Source: Steinernema hermaphroditum
Taxonomy: Eukaryota; Nematoda; Chromadorea; Rhabditida; Steinernematidae
DNA length: 64,000 nt
Direction of reading: 5' to 3'
NCBI GenBank assembly: GCA_030435675.1
Contig: JAUCMV010000006.1
Coordinates: 507,291-571,290, forward strand
A program made the translations under genes and the position numbers. Below are positions 1 through 12,800 of the stretch, one piece after another (positions within the stretch are counted from its first letter, which is position 1; every line of letters starts with the position of its first letter). The notes under the pieces were generated by a model. The model had not been told where the DNA came from. It did no database searches and saw nothing but the letters and a program-made list of their open reading frames with translations.

Positions 1-360
1 AAACTTTCAATTGGAGACAGATAGGGCCTTGCTCATACCAAAAGCTCTGCATCTGACCCTCCTGCTCCAAAGTACCATATCATTTTTATGATTGGATCTT
101 GTAGAACTGCACGAGCCTGATCGAACGCGCCTACTCTCGTTGGATTTCCTGCGGACTATCTTAGTTTCCTGCAAAACTTTCAATTCGAGACAGCAGGGCC
201 CTTGCTCATACCAAATGCTCTGCATCTGACCCTCCTGCTCCAAAGTACCATATCATTTTTATGATTGGATCTTGTAGAACTGCACGAGCCTGATCGAACG
301 CGCCTATTCCCGTTTGGATTACTGTGGACTATCTTAGTTTCCTGCAAAACTTTCAATTCG

Positions 361-3300
361 AGACAGTTAGGGCCTTGTTCATACAAAGAGTTATGCATCT
401 GACCCCCTCCGGCTCCATAATTTTTATGATTGGATCTTGTAGAACTGCACGAGCCTGATCGAACGCGCCTACTCTCGTTGGATTTCCTGCGGACTATCTT
501 AGTTTCCTGCAAAACTTTCAATTCGAGACAGCAGGGCCCTTGCTCATACCAAATGCTCTGCATCTGACCCTCCTGCTCCAAAGTACCATATCATTTTTAT
601 GATTGGATCTTGTAGAACTGCACGAGCCTGATCGAACGCGCCTATTCCCGTTGGGATTACTGTGGACTATCTCAGTTTCCTGCAAAACTTTCAATTGGAG
701 ACAGATAGGGCCTTGCTCATACCAAAAGCTCTGCATCTGACCCTCCTGCTCCAAAGTACCATATCATTTTTATGATTGGATCTTGTAGAACTGCACGAGC
801 CTGATCGAACGCGCCTACTCGCGTTGGATTTCCTGCGGACTATCTTAGTTTCCTGCAAAACTTTCAATTCGAGACAGTTAGGGCCTTGTTCATACAAAGA
901 GTTATGCATCTGACCCTCCTCGGCTCCATATATTTTTATGATTGGATCTTGTAGAACTGCACGAGCCTGATCGAACGCGCCTACTCTCGTTGGATTTCCT
1001 GCGGACTATCTTAGTTTCCTGCAAAACTTTCAATTCGAGACAGCAGGGCCCTTGCTCATACCAAATGCTCTGCATCTGACCCTCCTGCTCCAAAGTACCA
1101 TATCATTTTTATGATTGGATCTTGTAGAACTGCACGAGCCTGATCGAACGCGCCTATTCCCGTTGGGATTACTGTGGACTATCTCAGTTTCCTGCAAAAC
1201 TTTCAATTCGAGACAGCAGGGCCCTTGCTCATACCAAAAGCTCTGCATCCGACCCTCCTGCTCCAAAGTACCATATCATTTTTATGATTGGATCTTGTAG
1301 AACTGCACGAGCCTGATCGAACGCGCCTACTCTCGTTGGATTTCCTGCGGACTATCTTAGTTTCCTGCAAAACTTTCAATTCGAGACAGCAGGGCCCTTG
1401 CTCATACCAAATGCTCTGCATCTGACCCTCCTGCTCCAAAGTACCATATCATTTTTATGATTGGATCTTGTAGAGCTGCACGAGCCTGATCGAACGCGCC
1501 TACTCTCGTTGGATTTCCTGCGGACTATCTTAGTTTCCTGCAAAACTTTCAATTCGAGACAGCAGGGCCCTTGCTCATACCAAATGCTCTGCATCTGACC
1601 CTCCTGCTCCAAAGTACCATATCATTTTTATGATTGGATCTTGTAGAACTGCACGAGCCTGATCGAACGCGCCTATTCCCGTTGGGATTACTGTGGACTA
1701 TCTCAGTTTCCTGCAAAACTTTCAATTGGAGACAGATAGGGCCTTGCTCATACCAAAAGCTCTGCATCTGACCCTCCTGCTCCAAAGTACCATATCATTT
1801 TTATGATTGGATCTTGTAGAACTGCACGAGCCTGATCGAACGCGCCTACTCTCGTTGGATTTCCTGCGGACTATCTTAGTTTCCTGCAAAACTTTCAATT
1901 CGAGACAGCAGGGCCCTTGCTCATACCAAATGCTCTGCATCTGACCCTCCTGCTCCAAAGTACCATATCATTTTTATGATTGGATCTTGTAGAACTGCAC
2001 GAGCCTGATCGAACGCGCCTATTCCCGTTTGGATTACTGTGGACTATCTTAGTTTCCTGCAAAACTTTCAATTCGAGACAGTTAGGGCCTTGTTCATACA
2101 AAGAGTTATGCATCTGACCCCCTCGGCTCCAAATCCATTATTTTTATGATTGGATCTTGTAGAACTGCACGAGCCTGATCGAACGCGCCTACTCTCGTTG
2201 GATTTCCTGCGGACTATCTTAGTTTCCTGCAAAACTTTCAATTCGAGACAGCAGGGCCCTTGCTCATACCAAATGCTCTGCATCTGACCCTCCTGCTCCA
2301 AAGTACCATATCATTTTTATGATTGGATCTTGTAGAACTGCACGAGCCTGATCGAACGCGCCTATTCCCGTTGGGATTACTGTGGACTATCTCAGTTTCC
2401 TGCAAAACTTTCAATTGGAGACAGATAGGGCCTTGCTCATACCAAAAGCTCTGCATCTGACCCTCCTGCTCCAAAGTACCATATCATTTTTATGATTGGA
2501 TCTTGTAGAACTGCACGAGCCTGATCGAACGCGCCTACTCGCGTTGGATTTCCTGCGGACTATCTTAGTTTCCTGCAAAACTTTCAATTCGAGACAGTTA
2601 GGGCCTTGTTCATACAAAGAGTTATGCATCTGACCCCTCGGCTCCAATTTTTATGATTGGATCTTGTAGAACTGCACGAGCCTGATCGAACGCGCCTACT
2701 CTCGTTGGATTTCCTGCGGACTATCTTAGTTTCCTGCAAAACTTTCAATTCGAGACAGCAGGGCCCTTGCTCATACCAAATGCTCTGCATCTGACCCTCC
2801 TGCTCCAAAGTACCATATCATTTTTATGATTGGATCTTGTAGAACTGCACGAGCCTGATCGAACGCGCCTATTCCCGTTGGGATTACTGTGGACTATCTC
2901 AGTTTCCTGCAAAACTTTCAATTGGAGACAGATAGGGCCTTGCTCATACCAAAAGCTCTGCATCTGACCCTCCTGCTCCAAAGTACCATATCATTTTTAT
3001 GATTGGATCTTGTAGAACTGCACGAGCCTGATCGAACGCGCCTACTCGCGTTGGATTTCCTGCGGACTATCTTAGTTTCCTGCAAAACTTTCAATTCGAG
3101 ACAGCAGGGCCCTTGCTCATACCAAATGCTCTGCATCTGACCCTCCTGCTCCAAAGTACCATATCATTTTTATGATTGGATCTTGTAGAACTGCACGAGC
3201 CTGATCGAACGCGCCTATTCCCGTTGGGATTACTGTGGACTATCTTAGTTTCCTGCAAAACTTTCAATTCGAGACAGCAGGGCCCTTGCTCATACCAAAT

Positions 3301-6300
3301 GCTCTGCATCTGACCCTCCTGCTCCAAAGTACCATATCATTTTTATGATTGGATCTTGTAGAACTGCACGAGCCTGATCGAACGCGCCTATCCCCGTTGG
3401 GATTACTGTGGACTATCTCAGTTTCCTGCAAAACTTTCAATTGGAGACAGATAGGGCCTTGCTCATACCAAAAGCTCTGCATCTGACCCTCCTGCTCCAA
3501 AGTACCATATCATTTTTATGATTGGATCTTGTAGAACTGCACGAGCCTGATCGAACGCGCCTATTCCCGTTGGGATTACTGTGGACTATCTTAGTTTCCT
3601 GCAAAACTTTCAATTCGAGACAGTTAGGGCCTTGTTCATACAAAGAGTTATGCATCTGACCCTCCTGCTCCGCTCCATATCATTTTTATGATTGGATCTT
3701 GTAGAATTGCACGAGCCTGATCAAACGCGCCTACTCTCGTTGGATTTCCTGCGGACTATCTTAGTTTCCTGCAAAACTTTCAATTCGAGACAGCAGGGCC
3801 CTTGCTCATACCAAATGCTCTGCATCTGACCCTCCTGCTCCAAAGTACCATATCATTTTTATGATTGGATCTTGTAGAACTGCACGAGCCTGATCGAACG
3901 CGCCTATTCCCGTTTGGATTACTGTGGACTATCTTAGTTTCCTGCAAAACTTTCAATTCGAGACAGTTAGGGCCTTGTTCATACAAAGAGTTATGCATCT
4001 GACCCCCCTCCGCTCCATTATTTTTATGATTGGATCTTGTAGAATTGCACGAGCCTGATCAAACGCGCCTACTCTCGTTGGATTTCCTGCGGACTATCTT
4101 AGTTTCCTGCAAAACTTTCAATTCGAGACAGCAGGGCCCTTGCTCATACCAAATGCTCTGCATCTGACCCTCCTGCTCCAAAGTACCATATCATTTTTAT
4201 GATTGGATCTTGTAGAACTGCACGAGCCTGATCGAACGCGCCTATTCCCGTTGGGATTACTGTGGACTATCTCAGTTTCCTGCAAAACTTTCAATTGGAG
4301 ACAGATAGGGCCTTGCTCATACCAAAAGCTCTGCATCTGACCCTCCTGCTCCAAAGTACCATATCATTTTTATGATTGGATCTTGTAGAACTGCACGAGC
4401 CTGATCGAACGCGCCTACTCTCGTTGGATTTCCTGCGGACTATCTTAGTTTCCTGCAAAACTTTCAATTCGAGACAGCAGGGCCCTTGCTCATACCAAAT
4501 GCTCTGCATCTGACCCTCCTGCTCCAAAGTACCATATCATTTTTATGATTGGATCTTGTAGAACTGCACGAGCCTGATCGAACGCGCCTATTCCCGTTTG
4601 GATTACTGTGGACTATCTTAGTTTCCTGCAAAACTTTCAATTCGAGACAGTTAGGGCCTTGTTCATACAAAGAGTTATGCATCTGACCCTCCTCGGCTCC
4701 AATTTTTATGATTGGATCTTGTAGAACTGCACGAGCCTGATCGAACGCGCCTACTCTCGTTGGATTTCCTGCGGACTATCTTAGTTTCCTGCAAAACTTT
4801 CAATTCGAGACAGCAGGGCCCTTGCTCATACCAAATGCTCTGCATCTGACCCTCCTGCTCCAAAGTACCATATCATTTTTATGATTGGATCTTGTAGAAC
4901 TGCACGAGCCTGATCGAACGCGCCTATTCCCGTTGGGATTACTGTGGACTATCTCAGTTTCCTGCAAAACTTTCAATTGGAGACAGATAGGGCCTTGCTC
5001 ATACCAAAAGCTCTGCATCTGACCCTCCTGCTCCAAAGTACCATATCATTTTTATGATTGGATCTTGTAGAACTGCACGAGCCTGATCGAACGCGCCTAC
5101 TCGCGTTGGATTTCCTGCGGACTATCTTAGTTTCCTGCAAAACTTTCAATTCGAGACAGTTAGGGCCTTGTTCATACAAAGAGTTATGCATCTGACCCCC
5201 CTCGGCTCCATATATTTTTATGATTGGATCTTGTAGAACTGCACGAGCCTGATCGAACGCGCCTACTCTCGTTGGATTTCCTGCGGACTATCTTAGTTTC
5301 CTGCAAAACTTTCAATTCGAGACAGCAGGGCCCTTGCTCATACCAAATGCTCTGCATCTGACCCTCCTGCTCCAAAGTACCATATCATTTTTATGATTGG
5401 ATCTTGTAGAACTGCACGAGCCTGATCGAACGCGCCTATTCCCGTTGGGATTACTGTGGACTATCTCAGTTTCCTGCAAAACTTTCAATTGGAGACAGAT
5501 AGGGCCTTGCTCATACCAAAAGCTCTGCATCTGACCCTCCTGCTCCAAAGTACCATATCATTTTTATGATTGGATCTTGTAGAACTGCACGAGCCTGATC
5601 GAACGCGCCTACTCGCGTTGGATTTCCTGCGGACTATCTTAGTTTCCTGCAAAACTTTCAATTCGAGACAGCAGGGCCCTTGCTCATACCAAATGCTCTG
5701 CATCTGACCCTCCTGCTCCAAAGTACCATATCATTTTTATGATTGGATCTTGTAGAACTGCACGAGCCTGATCGAACGCGCCTATTCCCGTTGGGATTAC
5801 TGTGGACTATCTTAGTTTCCTGCAAAACTTTCAATTCGAGACAGCAGGGCCCTTGCTCATACCAAATGCTCTGCATCTGACCCTCCTGCTCCAAAGTACC
5901 ATATCATTTTTATGATTGGATCTTGTAGAACTGCACGAGCCTGATCGAACGCGCCTACTCCCCGTTGGGATTACTGTGGACTATCTCAGTTTCCTGCAAA
6001 ACTTTCAATTGGAGACAGATAGGGCCTTGCTCATACCAAAAGCTCTGCATCTGACCCTCCTGCTCCAAAGTACCATATCATTTTTATGATTGGATCTTGT
6101 AGAACTGCACGAGCCTGATCGAACGCGCCTATTCCCGTTGGGATTACTGTGGACTATCTTAGTTTCCTGCAAAACTTTCAATTCGAGACAGTTAGGGCCT
6201 TGTTCATACAAAGAGTTATGCATCTGACCCCCCTCCGCTCCAATTTTTATGATTGGATCTTGTAGAATTGCACGAGCCTGATCAAACGCGCCTACTCTCG

Positions 6301-9145
6301 TTGGATTTCCTGCGGACTATCTTAGTTTCCTGCAAAACTTTCAATTCGAGACAGCAGGGCCCTTGCTCATACCAAATGCTCTGCATCTGACCCTCCTGCT
6401 CCAAAGTACCATATCATTTTTATGATTGGATCTTGTAGAACTGCACGAGCCTGATCGAACGCGCCTATTCCCGTTGGGATTACTGTGGACTATCTTAGTT
6501 TCCTGCAAAACTTTCAATTCGAGACAGTTAGGGCCTTGTTCATACAAAGAGTTATGCATCTGACCCTCCCTCCGCTCCATATATTTTTATGATTGGATCT
6601 TGTAGAACTGCACGAGCCTGATCGAACGCGCCTACTCTCGTTGGATTTCCTGCGGACTATCTTAGTTTCCTGCAAAACTTTCAATTCGAGACAGACAGGG
6701 CCTTGCTCATACCAAAAGCTCTGCATCTGACCCTCCTGCTCCAAAGTACCATAGCATTTTTATGATTGGATCTTGTAGAACTGCACGAGCCTGATCGAAC
6801 GCGCCTACTCTCGTTGGATTTCCTGCGGACTATCTTAGTTTCCTGCAAAACTTTCAATTCGAGACAGCAGGGCCCTTGCTCATACCAAATGCTCTGCATC
6901 TGACCCTCCTGCTCCAAAGTACCATATCATTTTTATGATTGGATCTTGTAGAACTGCACGAGCCTGATCGAACGCGCCTACTCTCGTTGGATTTCCTGCG
7001 GACTATCTTAGTTTCCTGCAAAACTTTCAATTCGAGACAGCAGGGCCCTTGCTCATACCAAATGCTCTGCATCTGACCCTCCTGCTCCAAAGTACCATAT
7101 CATTTTTATGATTGGATCTTGTAGAACTGCACGAGCCTGATCGAACGCGCCTATTCCCGTTGGGATTACTGTGGACTATCTCAGTTTCCTGCAAAACTTT
7201 CAATTGGAGACAGATAGGGCCTTGCTCATACCAAAAGCTCTGCATCTGACCCTCCTGCTCCAAAGTACCATATCATTTTTATGATTGGATCTTGTAGAAC
7301 TGCACGAGCCTGATCGAACGCGCCTATTCCCGTTTGGATTACTGTGGACTATCTTAGTTTCCTGCAAAACTTTCAATTCGAGACAGTTAGGGCCTTGTTC
7401 ATACAAAGAGTTATGCATCTGACCCCCTCGGCTCCATATTTTTATGATTGGATCTTGTAGAACTGCACGAGCCTGATCGAACGCGCCTACTCTCGTTGGA
7501 TTTCCTGCGGACTATCTTAGTTTCCTGCAAAACTTTCAATTCGAGACAGCAGGGCCCTTGCTCATACCAAATGCTCTGCATCTGACCCTCCTGCTCCAAA
7601 GTACCATATCATTTTTATGATTGGATCTTGTAGAACTGCACGAGCCTGATCGAACGCGCCTATTCCCGTTGGGATTACTGTGGACTATCTCAGTTTCCTG
7701 CAAAACTTTCAATTGGAGACAGATAGGGCCTTGCTCATACCAAAAGCTCTGCATCTGACCCTCCTGCTCCAAAGTACCATATCATTTTTATGATTGGATC
7801 TTGTAGAACTGCACGAGCCTGATCGAACGCGCCTATTCCCGTTGGGATTTACTGTGGACTATCTTAGTTTCCTGCAAAACTTTCAATTCGAGACAGTTAG
7901 GGCCTTGTTCATACAAAGAGTTATGCATCTGACCCCCCTCCGGCTCCAATTTTTATGATTGGATCTTGTAGAACTGCACGAGCCTGATCGAACGCGCCTA
8001 CTCTCGTTGGATTTCCTGCGGACTATCTTAGTTTCCTGCAAAACTTTCAATTCGAGACAGCAGGGCCCTTGCTCATACCAAATGCTCTGCATCTGACCCT
8101 CCTGCTCCAAAGTACCATATCATTTTTATGATTGGATCTTGTAGAACTGCACGAGCCTGATCGAACGCGCCTATTCCCGTTGGGATTACTGTGGACTATC
8201 TCAGTTTCCTGCAAAACTTTCAATTGGAGACAGATAGGGCCTTGCTCATACCAAAAGCTCTGCATCTGACCCTCCTGCTCCAAAGTACCATATCATTTTT
8301 ATGATTGGATCTTGTAGAACTGCACGAGCCTGATCGAACGCGCCTATTCCCGTTGGGATTTACTGTGGACTATCTTAGTTTCCTGCAAAACTTTCAATTC
8401 GAGACAGTTAGGGCCCTTGTTCATACCAAAAGCTCTGCATCTGACCCCTCCTGCTCCAAAGTACCATATCATTTTTATGATTGGATCTTGTAGAACTGCA
8501 CGAGCCTGATCGAACGCGCCTACTCTCGTTGGATTTCCTGCGGACTATCTTAGTTTCCTGCAAAACTTTCAATTCGAGACAGTTAGGGCCTTGTTCATAC
8601 AAAGAGTTATGCATCTGACCCCTCCGCTCCATATTTTTATGATTGGATCTTGTAGAACTGCACGAGCCTGATCGAACGCGCCTACTCTCGTTGGATTTCC
8701 TGCGGACTATCTTAGTTTCCTGCAAAACTTTCAATTCGAGACAGCAGGGCCCTTGCTCATACCAAATGCTCTGCATCTGACCCTCCTGCTCCAAAGTACC
8801 ATATCATTTTTATGATTGGATCTTGTAGAACTGCACGAGCCTGATCGAACGCGCCTATTCCCGTTGGGATTACTGTGGACTATCTCAGTTTCCTGCAAAA
8901 CTTTCAATTGGAGACAGATAGGGCCTTGCTCATACCAAAAGCTCTGCATCTGACCCTCCTGCTCCAAAGTACCATATCATTTTTATGATTGGATCTTGTA
9001 GAACTGCACGAGCCTGATCGAACGCGCCTATTCCCGTTGGGATTACTGTGGACTATCTTAGTTTCCTGCAAAACTTTCAATTCGAGACAGTTAGGGCCTT
9101 GTTCATACAAAGAGTTATGCATCTGACCCCTCCGCTCCAATTTTT
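361..9145 (-). repeat. Fourteen N-type monomer junctions, all different, in piece 1
   Basis: Each N-type monomer (plus strand gttatgcatctgacc) is followed by a shortened, variable link to the next tttttatgattgg. The 14 links lie near 400, 915, 2,125, 2,635, 3,670, 4,010, 4,690, 5,200, 6,230, 6,570, 7,430, 7,935, 8,625 and 9,130. Between gacc and ttttt they read for example ccctccggctccataa, ctcctcggctccatata, cctcggctccaa, cccctccgctccatta, ctccctccgctccatata and cctccgctccaa. No two of the 14 are identical, while the surrounding 140 bp hardly varies. The simplest form, cctccgctccaa, equals deletion of about 13 bp from the full-length monomer. Several links look like blends of the full-length and deleted forms. 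Confidence 0.85.
1613..6600 (-). repeat. Tandem higher-order repeat, period about 2.57 kb, two copies
   Basis: Two successive blocks, about 1,613-4,180 and 4,181-6,600, carry the same order of monomer types. Corresponding landmarks are offset by about 2,540-2,590 bp: the I(tcc) monomers ending at 1,785 and 4,354 are 2,569 bp apart, and those with ctactcgcgttgg near 2,537/5,098 and 3,044/5,610 also pair. Both blocks end with two N-type monomers flanking a copy with the linked gaattgcacg and gatcaaacg changes. About 15 monomers make one unit. The offset is not constant because the N-type junctions differ between the blocks. This is best read as a recent segmental duplication by unequal exchange, with the junctions altered afterwards or miscalled. 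Confidence 0.8.
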
Positions 9146-9284
9146 ATGATTGGATCTTGTAGAATTGCACGAGCCTGATCAAACGCGCCTACTCTCGTTG
9201 GATTTCCTGCGGACTATCTTAGTTTCCTGCAAAACTTTCAATTCGAGACAGCAGGGCCCTTGCTCATACCAAATGCTCTGCATC

Positions 9285-9346
9285 TGACCCTCCCTGCTCC
9301 AAAGTACCATATCATTTTTATGATTGGATCTTGCTAGAACTGCACG
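9285..9346. other. Probable low-quality contig end
   Basis: In the last 60 bases before the first gap two extra C residues break an otherwise constant sequence: ccctccctgctcc where other copies read ccctcctgctcc, and cttgctagaac where others read cttgtagaac. I see neither insertion elsewhere in the window. Two unique single-base insertions this close to a contig end suggest unpolished sequence rather than biology. Confidence 0.6.
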
Positions 9347-9846
9347 NNNNNNNNNNNNNNNNNNNNNNNNNNNNNNNNNNNNNNNNNNNNNNNNNNNNNN
9401 NNNNNNNNNNNNNNNNNNNNNNNNNNNNNNNNNNNNNNNNNNNNNNNNNNNNNNNNNNNNNNNNNNNNNNNNNNNNNNNNNNNNNNNNNNNNNNNNNNNN
9501 NNNNNNNNNNNNNNNNNNNNNNNNNNNNNNNNNNNNNNNNNNNNNNNNNNNNNNNNNNNNNNNNNNNNNNNNNNNNNNNNNNNNNNNNNNNNNNNNNNNN
9601 NNNNNNNNNNNNNNNNNNNNNNNNNNNNNNNNNNNNNNNNNNNNNNNNNNNNNNNNNNNNNNNNNNNNNNNNNNNNNNNNNNNNNNNNNNNNNNNNNNNN
9701 NNNNNNNNNNNNNNNNNNNNNNNNNNNNNNNNNNNNNNNNNNNNNNNNNNNNNNNNNNNNNNNNNNNNNNNNNNNNNNNNNNNNNNNNNNNNNNNNNNNN
9801 NNNNNNNNNNNNNNNNNNNNNNNNNNNNNNNNNNNNNNNNNNNNNN
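9347..9846. other. Assembly gap, exactly 500 N
   Basis: The run is exactly 500 N, the same length as the second gap, so it is a placeholder and not a measured distance. The monomer phase supports this: the left edge stops after cacg and the right edge resumes at accatatc, which requires a missing length of 133 bp plus a multiple of 173 bp, and 500 is not such a number. Monomer orientation is the same on both sides. Open frames that run through these N are meaningless. Confidence 0.98.
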
Positions 9847-9865
9847 ACCATATCATTTTTATGAT

Positions 9866-12800
9866 TGGATCTTGTAGAACTGCACGAGCCTGATCGAACG
9901 CGCCTACTCTCGTTGGATTTCCTGTGGACTATCTTAGTTTCCTGCAAAACTTTCAATTCGAGACAGTTAGGGCCTTGTTCATACAAAGAGTTATGCATCT
10001 GACCCCTCCGCTCCACCATATTTTTATGATTGGATCTTGTAGAACTGCACGAGCCTGATCGAACGCGCCTACTCTCGTTGGATTTCCTGCGGACTATCTT
10101 AGTTTCCTGCAAAACTTTCAATTCGAGACAGATAGGGCCTTGCTCATACCAAAAGCTCTGCATCTGACCCTCCTGCTCCAAAGTACCATAGCATTTTTAT
10201 GATTGGATCTTGTAGAACTGCACGAGCCTGATCGAACGCGCCTACTCTCGTTGGATTTCCTGCGGACTATCTTAGTTTCCTGCAAAACTTTCAATTCGAG
10301 ACAGTTGAGGCCTTGTTCATACCAAAAGCTCTGCATCTGACCCTCCTGCTCCAAAGTACCATAGCATTTTTATGATTGGATCTTGTAGAACTGCACGAGC
10401 CTGATCGAACGCGCCTACTCTCGTTGGATTTCCTGCGGACTATCTTAGTTTCCTGCAAAACTTTCAATTCGAGACAGATAGGGCCTTGCTCATACCAAAA
10501 GCTCTGCATCTGACCCTCCTGCTCCAAAGTACCATAGCATTTTTATGATTGGATCTTGTAGAACTGCACGAGCCTGATCGAACGCGCCTACTCTCGTTGG
10601 ATTTCCTGTGGACTATCTTAGTTTCCTGCAAAACTTTCAATTCGAGACAGTTAGGGCCTTGTTCATACAAAGAGTTATGCATCTGACCCCTCCGCTCCAC
10701 CATAATTTTTATGATTGGATCTTGTAGAACTGCACGAGCCTGATCGAACGCGCCTACTCTCGTTCGATTTCCTGCGGACTATCTTAGTTTCCTGCAAAAC
10801 TTTTAATTCGAGACAGCAGGGCCCTTGCTCATACCAAATGCTCTGCATCTGACCTTCCTGCTCCAAAGTACCATATCATTTTTATGATTGGATCTTGTAG
10901 AACTGCACGAGCCTGATCGAACGCGCCTATTCCCGTTGGGATTACTGTGGACTATCTTAGTTTCCTGCAAAACTTTCAATTCGAGACAGCAGGGCCCTTG
11001 CTCATACCAAATGCTCTGCATCTGACCCTCCTGCTCCAAAGTACCATATCATTTTTATGATTGGATCTTGTAGAACTGCACGAGCCTGATCGAACGCGCC
11101 TACTCTCGTTGGATTTCCTGCGGACTATCTTAGTTTCCTGCAAAACTTTCAATTCGAGACAGATAGGGCCTTGCTCATACCAAAAGCTCTGCATCTGACC
11201 CTCCTGCTCCAAAGTACCATAGCATTTTTATGATTGGATCTTGTAGAACTGCACGAGCCTGATCGAACGCGCCTACTCTCGTTGGATTTCCTGCGGACTA
11301 TCTTAGTTTCCTGCAAAACTTTCAATTCGAGACAGTTGAGGCCTTGTTCATACCAAAAGCTCTGCATCTGACCCTCCTGCTCCAAAGTACCATAGCATTT
11401 TTATGATTGGATCTTGTAGAACTGCACGAGCCTGATCGAACGCGCCTACTCTCGTTGGATTTCCTGCGGACTATCTTAGTTTCCTGCAAAACTTTCAATT
11501 CGAGACAGATAGGGCCTTGCTCATACCAAAAGCTCTGCATCTGACCCTCCTGCTCCAAAGTACCATAGCATTTTTATGATTGGATCTTGTAGAACTGCAC
11601 GAGCCTGATCGAACGCGCCTACTCTCGTTGGATTTCCTGCGGACTATCTTAGTTTCCTGCAAAACTTTCAATTCGAGACAGTTGAGGCCTTGTTCATACC
11701 AAAAGCTCTGCATCTGACCCTCCTGCTCCAAAGTACCATAGCATTTTTATGATTGGATCTTGTAGAACTGCACGAGCCTGATCGAACGCGCCTACTCTCG
11801 TTGGATTTCCTGCGGACTATCTTAGTTTCCTGCAAAACTTTCAATTCGAGACAGATAGGGCCTTGCTCATACCAAAAGCTCTGCATCTGACCCTCCTGCT
11901 CCAAAGTACCATAGCATTTTTATGATTGGATCTTGTAGAACTGCACGAGCCTGATCGAACGCGCCTACTCTCGTTGGATTTCCTGTGGACTATCTTAGTT
12001 TCCTGCAAAACTTTCAATTCGAGACAGTTAGGGCCTTGTTCATACAAAGAGTTATGCATCTGACCCCTCCGCTCCAGTCCATATCATTTTTATGATTGGA
12101 TCTTGTAGAACTGCACGAGCCTGATCGAACGCGCCTACTCTCGTTCGATTTCCTGCGGACTATCTTAGTTTCCTGCAAAACTTTTAATTCGAGACAGCAG
12201 GGCCCTTGCTCATACCAAATGCTCTGCATCTGACCTTCCTGCTCCAAAGTACCATATCATTTTTATGATTGGATCTTGTAGAACTGCACGAGCCTGATCG
12301 AACGCGCCTATTCCCGTTGGGATTACTGTGGACTATCTTAGTTTCCTGCAAAACTTTCAATTCGAGACAGCAGGGCCCTTGCTCATACCAAATGCTCTGC
12401 ATCTGACCCTCCTGCTCCAAAGTACCATATCATTTTTATGATTGGATCTTGTAGAACTGCACGAGCCTGATCGAACGCGCCTACTCTCGTTGGATTTCCT
12501 GCGGACTATCTTAGTTTCCTGCAAAACTTTCAATTCGAGACAGATAGGGCCTTGCTCATACCAAAAGCTCTGCATCTGACCCTCCTGCTCCAAAGTACCA
12601 TAGCATTTTTATGATTGGATCTTGTAGAACTGCACGAGCCTGATCGAACGCGCCTACTCTCGTTGGATTTCCTGCGGACTATCTTAGTTTCCTGCAAAAC
12701 TTTCAATTCGAGACAGTTGAGGCCTTGTTCATACCAAAAGCTCTGCATCTGACCCTCCTGCTCCAAAGTACCATAGCATTTTTATGATTGGATCTTGTAG

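Larger units (their letters stand above)
1..9346 (-). repeat. 173-bp satellite array, contig piece 1 (minus orientation)
   Basis: About 54 head-to-tail copies of the monomer lie on the minus strand with no other sequence between them. The commonest step is 173 bp; copies preceded by the short N-type junction step by about 161-165 bp. I(tcc), C and N types dominate, often as the succession I(tcc) then C with gcagagcatttgg. A rare ctactcgcgttgg variant (plus strand) recurs at about 827, 2,537, 3,044, 5,098 and 5,610. Four copies near 3,706, 4,053, 6,264 and 9,163 carry the linked changes gaattgcacg and gatcaaacg. There is no unique DNA, transposon or gene. The array continues beyond base 1. The satellite assignment is certain; centromeric location is inference. 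Confidence 0.97.

Noticed and set aside
361..385. Telomere-like ttaggg in N-type monomers (cagttagggcc)
   Set aside because: It occurs once per monomer and never as a tandem hexamer.
900..945. TATA-like catatatttttatg near some junctions as promoter
   Set aside because: It is part of the variable deletion junction, differs between copies, and has no gene downstream.
9179..10181. Long open frames on both strands through the first gap
   Set aside because: They are produced by 500 N read as unknown residues.
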